64,000 nt of DNA, from the NCBI GenBank assembly GCA_040635515.1, contig JBEYHY010000001.1, forward strand, positions 248,001 through 312,000. The letters run 5' to 3'. A program made the position numbers and the translations under genes. Positions within the stretch are counted from its first letter, which is position 1. Each line of letters opens with the position of its first letter. Below are positions 59,937 through 64,000 of this stretch, in pieces. The notes beneath the pieces are model-generated. The model saw nothing but the letters and a program-made list of their open reading frames with translations. It searched no databases and was not told the origin of the DNA. This stretch comes from Prauserella_A sp040635515. Lineage in GTDB: Bacteria > Actinomycetota > Actinomycetes > Mycobacteriales > Pseudonocardiaceae.

Positions 59937-62900
59937 ATGTACGAACTGTCGCGGGTGCGGCTGCACTCCGTAGGGCCCTCCGGCGCGCGGTACCAGGACG
60001 TGGTGCTGGATTTCAGTGGTGTCGGCGCCGTGGTGACCGCGCCGAAGCAGGACACGTTGTTCGGTGCGGGTGTCCATCCGGCCGAGTCCTCGCTGCCCCG
60101 GCGGCCCTCGCCCGCAAGCGTGCTGTTTCTTGAGAACGGCGGCGGCAAGTCGGTGCTCATCAAGCTGATCTTCTCGGTGATGCTGCCGGGAAGACGGCAG
60201 GTCGTCGGCACGACCAATACGCGGGTGCTGGAGAAGTTCGTCGGTGGCAAGGATGTCGCGCACGTCGTGCTGGAGTGGCAGCACACCGAGACGGGCGAGC
60301 GGATCATCACCGGCAAGGTGTCCGAGTGGAGGGGACACGTCGCCTCCTCCGATCCCGCCAACCTGATCGACTCCTGGTACTGCTTCCGGCCGAGCACGTC
60401 CGTCGGGCTGGAGACGCTTCCGCTGACGCAGGACGGCAAGCTGCTGACGATGTCGGGCTTTCACGAGCAGCTCGGCGCGACGCACGCCGAGATTCCCGAG
60501 CTGGAGCTGTTCTGGACGAGAAGGCAGCACGAGTGGACCGAACGGCTCGACCAGCTCGGGCTGGACACGGAGTTGTTCCGCTATCAGCGCGCCATGAACG
60601 CGGGCGAGGGCGAGGCGGCCGACGCGTTCGCGTTCAACACCGACGGTGCCTTCGTGGAATTCCTGCTGAAAGCCGTTGTCACGGAGGAGGAGCCGAAGGA
60701 TCTCGCCGAGGTGGTCGCCACCTACGCGAACAATCTGGCTCAACGTGGCGAATTGCTGGCCGAGCGCGATTTCGTCGAGGGCGCGCTCGATCTGCTGGGG
60801 CCGCTGTCCGACGAGGAACGGCTCGCGGCGGCGAACCGGAAGCTCGCCGGGGTCGCCAGGGACGAGCTGGCCGCGTTCGCGGGTGAGATCGCGGCTCGTG
60901 ACCGGATCGAGAACGAGCGGCTCGACGGACTGGCCGCGCACGTCGAGGAGGTCGCGGGAGCCGAGAAGCTCGCGGAGGGCGATCACCGCAGGCTGACCGC
61001 CGTGCTCACGGAGCTGCGCCGCACCGTGGCGAGCCTCCAGCTCGACTCCGCCCTCGAAACGAAGGACAGGGTGGACGCCGAGCTGGCGGAGGCCAAGACA
61101 ACGGCCGAGGCGTGGCGGGAGACCACGACCGTGCTCAACCAGCTCAACGCGGCGCGCAGGGCACGCGACATCCGCGAGCTGGTCGGTACGAGGGAACAGA
61201 AGGCCCAGCCCGCGCTGGAGGCCAAGAACGCGGCGGCCTCCGCGCTCGCGAGGGGACTGCTCGCTCTGGCCAAGCAGGCACAGGAACAGGGCGACGCCGC
61301 CGACAAGGCGGCACACGAGCAGCGGGCCGGCGCCGAGAAGGCCCAGCACGAGCGCGACGAGGCGACGAGCACCGCCGCGGTCAGGAGGGCTGAGGCGGAA
61401 GGGCTCACCGCGCGAGTCGCCGAGGTGCGGGCCGAGGTGGGGGTCGCGGCGAAGGACGGCCTGCTCGCCTCGGGAAGCGACGTGGCCGAAGCCGCCAGGC
61501 TCGCCACTGCGGGCAGGGAAGCCGCGGAGGCCGAGCTGGCGAGAGCCGAGGCCGGATTGGAGCGGGTCGCCGCGGAACTCGGCGCGGCGCAGAGCACGCT
61601 GACCACGGCGCATCGCGCCGCGTCGGCGGCACACGACAGGGCGGAACGCGTCTCGGAGGAGCTGGCGAAAGCCCACCGGCGAGGGGACGCGCTGGCGGCC
61701 GAGCCGAGGCTCGGCGAGCTGCTCGGCACCGAGGACGTCGCCCTCGAAACCGATGTTCCCGCTTTGCTGGATCGCCTCGCCCAGGCACGCGCGGGCGCCG
61801 AGAGCGAACAGACCGCGCTGCGCATCGAGGAATCGGCAGACGAGCGCGCACTCGCCGCGCTCGGTTCGGGCGGGCTGCTGCCACCGCCGGAAGAGGTACA
61901 GGCCGCGCTCGACGCGCTGGAAGAGGCGGGGATCACCGCGTGGTCCGGCTGGCGCTATCTGTCCAAACTGGATTCATCGGCGAGGGAAGAAGCGCTGCGC
62001 AGGGCACCACAGCTCGTCACGGGCGTACTGCTCAACGAGAGCGGGCAGCTGGCGAGGGCCCGCGAGGTGCTCACCGGGTTGCGGCTGCTGCCGAGCGCGG
62101 CCATCGCGGTGGGTACCACCGCCGCGCTCGCCGATGAGGCGCTGGCCGCCGTGCCCGGCGTGGATTTCCTGGTTCCGCCCAATCCCGCCATGTACGACGA
62201 GCAGGCCGCCGACACCGAGCGCGACGCCATCGCGGCGCGGCAGCGGGACCGCAGGGCGAGGCTCGCCGCGCTGGAGGAGGCAGCCGGAGCCGACGCCGCG
62301 CTCTACTGGAAGCTGAGCTCGTGGCGGGAGGACTACCCTCCCGGCGCGATGGGACTGCTCGCGGAGGAAGCTCACGCCGCGGCGACCGCGCGGGACACCG
62401 CCATGGCGGAGGCGGAGGAGGCCGAGACGACGCTGGCGAGGCTGGTCTCCTCCCGAGACGATCTCGCAGGGAAAATTCCCTTCCTGCGCACGGCCGTGCG
62501 CGAGAACGAGGACAAGGCGCGCAGGCTCGACGAACTCGCCGCGAAAGCCCTCCGGATTCCACAGTGGACGGAAGAGGCGGAACGGGCGGCCGAGATCGCC
62601 GAAAGGGCGGAGGCGAAAGCACTCGAAGCCGGTGCCACCGCCGCGAAACTGCGAGAGCGGGCCGCGGAGGAACAGCGCACCGCCGACGGCCACCGCAGGA
62701 CGATGAGCACGGCACGAGCCGAACTGGCCGAGGTACCCGGCGGCGGTTCCGTCGCCGGCACGGATCCCGTTCCCGGCGAACCGGTCGACGCGCTGCGCAG
62801 GACCTTCGCCTCGGCGGCAGAGGCTTACGCGAAGGTCGAGGTCGGCAGCGATCTGCGAGCCGAACTCGAACAGGCGGAGAACGCCGAATCCGCCGCGAGG

Positions 62901-64000
62901 GCCGCGCTGGAGAACCTCACCGATGAGGTGCGGGCGCTCGCGGCCGAACTGCTGGAGACTCCCGACGGGTCCGATGCCTCCGCGCGAGCGGCAGCGCAGG
63001 CAAGGGCGGCGCGAACCGTCGCGGCACTGGAAGAGGAACGCGCCGAGGTGATCGGCCAGGTGGCGACCCGCAAGGCCGAACTGAACCAGCTGCCGCAGCA
63101 CAGTGGCCCGCTCGACAGTTTCGAGAAACCGCGCGACGTCGAGCACGGTCGCGAACTGATCGACGCGGCAGCCGAGGAGGCCTCCGCCGCGGCGAGAACG
63201 TGGGAGGAACTGCACGAGCGGCGTGCCGCGGCCCAGGCGACGTTGGACGCGGCCCAGCATTCGGCTTCGGGATTCCGGTTGCTGGCCGAAACGCTTGCCG
63301 CCTACGTCCCGCAGGGCGAGCCCGAACGCGTTTTCGAAGCGGATGTCGAAACGGCGAGGGCGCGGCACGGTGAACGTAGTGCGGCACTGAACACGGCGAC
63401 CGAGGCGGTCGACGCCGCCGAGAAACGGGTGCGTGCCGCGGCCGACGCGCTGGCGCACTACGCGACGGAAAAGCGATTCGAACGACTCACCACGCCGGTG
63501 CGGCAGCAGGTCGTCTCGGTGCGCAGGGACAGCCTGCCCGAGCACGCCGACGAGTGGACGGCCGCCCTGCGGCCCCGGCTGCGGACCCTCACCGACGATC
63601 TCGCCCAGATCGACCGGCACCGCTCCGGCATCGTCACCCGCCTGCAGAGTCTCGTGGAAGGCGCGCTGCGGACCCTGCGTTCCGCACAGCGCGTCTCCCG
63701 CCTCCCCGACGGTCTCGGCGAGTGGTCGGGCCAGGAATTCCTGCGGATCCGGTTCACCGAACTGGAGGACAACGACCTCACCGAGCGGCTCGGCGAGGTC
63801 GTCGACGAGGCGGCGGCAGGCAAGACCAGTGACGGAAGGGACGTCAAACGCGACGGCATGTCGCTGCTGCTGCGCGGAGTGCAGTCCGCGGTACCCAAGG
63901 GATTCAGGGTGGACATGCTCAAACCCGATTCGGTACTGCGCACCGAACGGCAGCGCGTCTCCGAGATCCGCGACGTGTTCTCCGGAGGGCAGCAGCTCAC
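59937..64000 (+). CDS. Very large SMC-like ABC ATPase, truncated by the window end
   Basis: The frame from ATG 59937 stays open for 1,354 codons to the window edge. The N-terminal head has Walker A LENGGGKSVLI (Lys71). Alternating Ala/Glu/Arg-rich coiled coils run from about 290 to 640 and 755 to 1,250, split by a compact hinge-like segment (about 640-755, with EAGITAWSGWRYLSKL). The ABC signature FSGGQQL falls at 1,348-1,354. Walker B should follow just outside. This is the two-headed rod of SMC, MukB, MksB and JetC proteins. A GGGGGAGAGG ribosome site lies just upstream. It likely loads on DNA with the two preceding subunits. The exact subfamily is uncertain. Confidence 0.85.
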   Translation, partial: MYELSRVRLHSVGPSGARYQDVVLDFSGVGAVVTAPKQDTLFGAGVHPAESSLPRRPSPASVLFLENGGGKSVLIKLIFSVMLPGRRQVVGTTNTRVLEKFVGGKDVAHVVLEWQHTETGERIITGKVSEWRGHVASSDPANLIDSWYCFRPSTSVGLETLPLTQDGKLLTMSGFHEQLGATHAEIPELELFWTRRQHEWTERLDQLGLDTELFRYQRAMNAGEGEAADAFAFNTDGAFVEFLLKAVVTEEEPKDLAEVVATYANNLAQRGELLAERDFVEGALDLLGPLSDEERLAAANRKLAGVARDELAAFAGEIAARDRIENERLDGLAAHVEEVAGAEKLAEGDHRRLTAVLTELRRTVASLQLDSALETKDRVDAELAEAKTTAEAWRETTTVLNQLNAARRARDIRELVGTREQKAQPALEAKNAAASALARGLLALAKQAQEQGDAADKAAHEQRAGAEKAQHERDEATSTAAVRRAEAEGLTARVAEVRAEVGVAAKDGLLASGSDVAEAARLATAGREAAEAELARAEAGLERVAAELGAAQSTLTTAHRAASAAHDRAERVSEELAKAHRRGDALAAEPRLGELLGTEDVALETDVPALLDRLAQARAGAESEQTALRIEESADERALAALGSGGLLPPPEEVQAALDALEEAGITAWSGWRYLSKLDSSAREEALRRAPQLVTGVLLNESGQLARAREVLTGLRLLPSAAIAVGTTAALADEALAAVPGVDFLVPPNPAMYDEQAADTERDAIAARQRDRRARLAALEEAAGADAALYWKLSSWREDYPPGAMGLLAEEAHAAATARDTAMAEAEEAETTLARLVSSRDDLAGKIPFLRTAVRENEDKARRLDELAAKALRIPQWTEEAERAAEIAERAEAKALEAGATAAKLRERAAEEQRTADGHRRTMSTARAELAEVPGGGSVAGTDPVPGEPVDALRRTFASAAEAYAKVEVGSDLRAELEQAENAESAARAALENLTDEVRALAAELLETPDGSDASARAAAQARAARTVAALEEERAEVIGQVATRKAELNQLPQHSGPLDSFEKPRDVEHGRELIDAAAEEASAAARTWEELHERRAAAQATLDAAQHSASGFRLLAETLAAYVPQGEPERVFEADVETARARHGERSAALNTATEAVDAAEKRVRAAADALAHYATEKRFERLTTPVRQQVVSVRRDSLPEHADEWTAALRPRLRTLTDDLAQIDRHRSGIVTRLQSLVEGALRTLRSAQRVSRLPDGLGEWSGQEFLRIRFTELEDNDLTERLGEVVDEAAAGKTSDGRDVKRDGMSLLLRGVQSAVPKGFRVDMLKPDSVLRTERQRVSEIRDVFSGGQQL

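Noticed and set aside
59817..63620. Long minus-strand open frames (619 and 548 codons) opposite the SMC-like ATPase
   Set aside because: The plus-strand frame has Walker A, coiled coils and the ABC signature. The opposite frames are low-complexity shadows.

Overview
The window is high-GC DNA (about 70% G+C, GTG starts common, GTGA/ATGA stop-start overlaps throughout) from an actinobacterium. The gene order aroC-aroK-aroB-aroQ, efp-nusB, bldD, pyrR-pyrB-pyrC-carA-carB-pyrF, mihF-gmk-rpoZ-coaBC-metK, priA-fmt-rsmB-rpe-ribD-ribE-ribBA-ribH and uvrC-rapZ-yvcK-whiA is the conserved core backbone of Actinomycetales. Details such as the B-4DMT-type membrane protein, BldD, WhiA and a PH-like gene inside the pyr operon fit a member of Pseudonocardiaceae (Amycolatopsis, Prauserella or Saccharomonospora relatives). 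The family call is inference; the phylum is secure. I saw no rRNA, tRNA, CRISPR, prophage or transposase.

Region 1 (1-13,470) is accessory. It opens with a truncated Tat-type lipoprotein gene divergent from a small membrane protein, an ECF sigma factor and its zinc-type anti-sigma factor. Both divergent starts carry near-identical SigL-like promoters. Next comes a translationally coupled catabolic operon on the minus strand: MFS carrier, metallo-beta-lactamase hydrolase, SDR, two 3-hydroxyisobutyrate-dehydrogenase-like enzymes, a cupin resembling cupin hydroxynitrile lyases, a carboxymuconolactone-decarboxylase-like protein, and a GntR/FCD regulator. It is divergent from a TRAP transporter operon (dctP-dctQ-dctM) with a zinc alcohol dehydrogenase. 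Two copies of a partly palindromic 15-bp motif flank the divergent promoters and are the likely operators. A tandem-domain CMD gene follows behind a strong hairpin. The substrate is unknown; it is probably an organic acid or oxygenated small molecule.

Region 2 (13,750-36,190) is core metabolism: shikimate genes, EF-P, NusB, the developmental regulator BldD, and the pyrimidine operon preceded by a PyrR-type translational control hairpin. Within it lie a GH43-like lipoprotein and, at 31,721-36,188, a MarR regulator divergent from a three-subunit molybdenum hydroxylase. Its Fe-S subunit has a Tat signal and its FAD subunit has a four-cysteine insert, as in PaoABC-type exported aldehyde oxidoreductases.

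Region 3 (36,376-57,068) is more core: nucleoid protein mIHF, Gmk, RpoZ, CoaBC, MetK (with a striking internal codon-use anomaly), an acyltransferase, PriA, Fmt, RsmB, a flavoprotein, Rpe, riboflavin genes, a PH-domain protein, ExoIII, UvrC, RapZ, YvcK and WhiA.

Region 4 (57,101-64,000, running off the edge) is the most novel-looking part. After a strong bidirectional terminator and a minus-strand PPOX-family gene, three tightly packed genes encode a 492-aa kleisin-like protein, a 266-aa winged-helix KITE-like protein and a very large SMC-like ABC ATPase (at least 1,354 residues; Walker A near the N-terminus, SGGQ signature at the window edge). The order kleisin-KITE-SMC is that of MukFEB and Wadjet JetABC/MksFEB condensin-like systems. 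Whether a JetD-type nuclease follows cannot be seen here.
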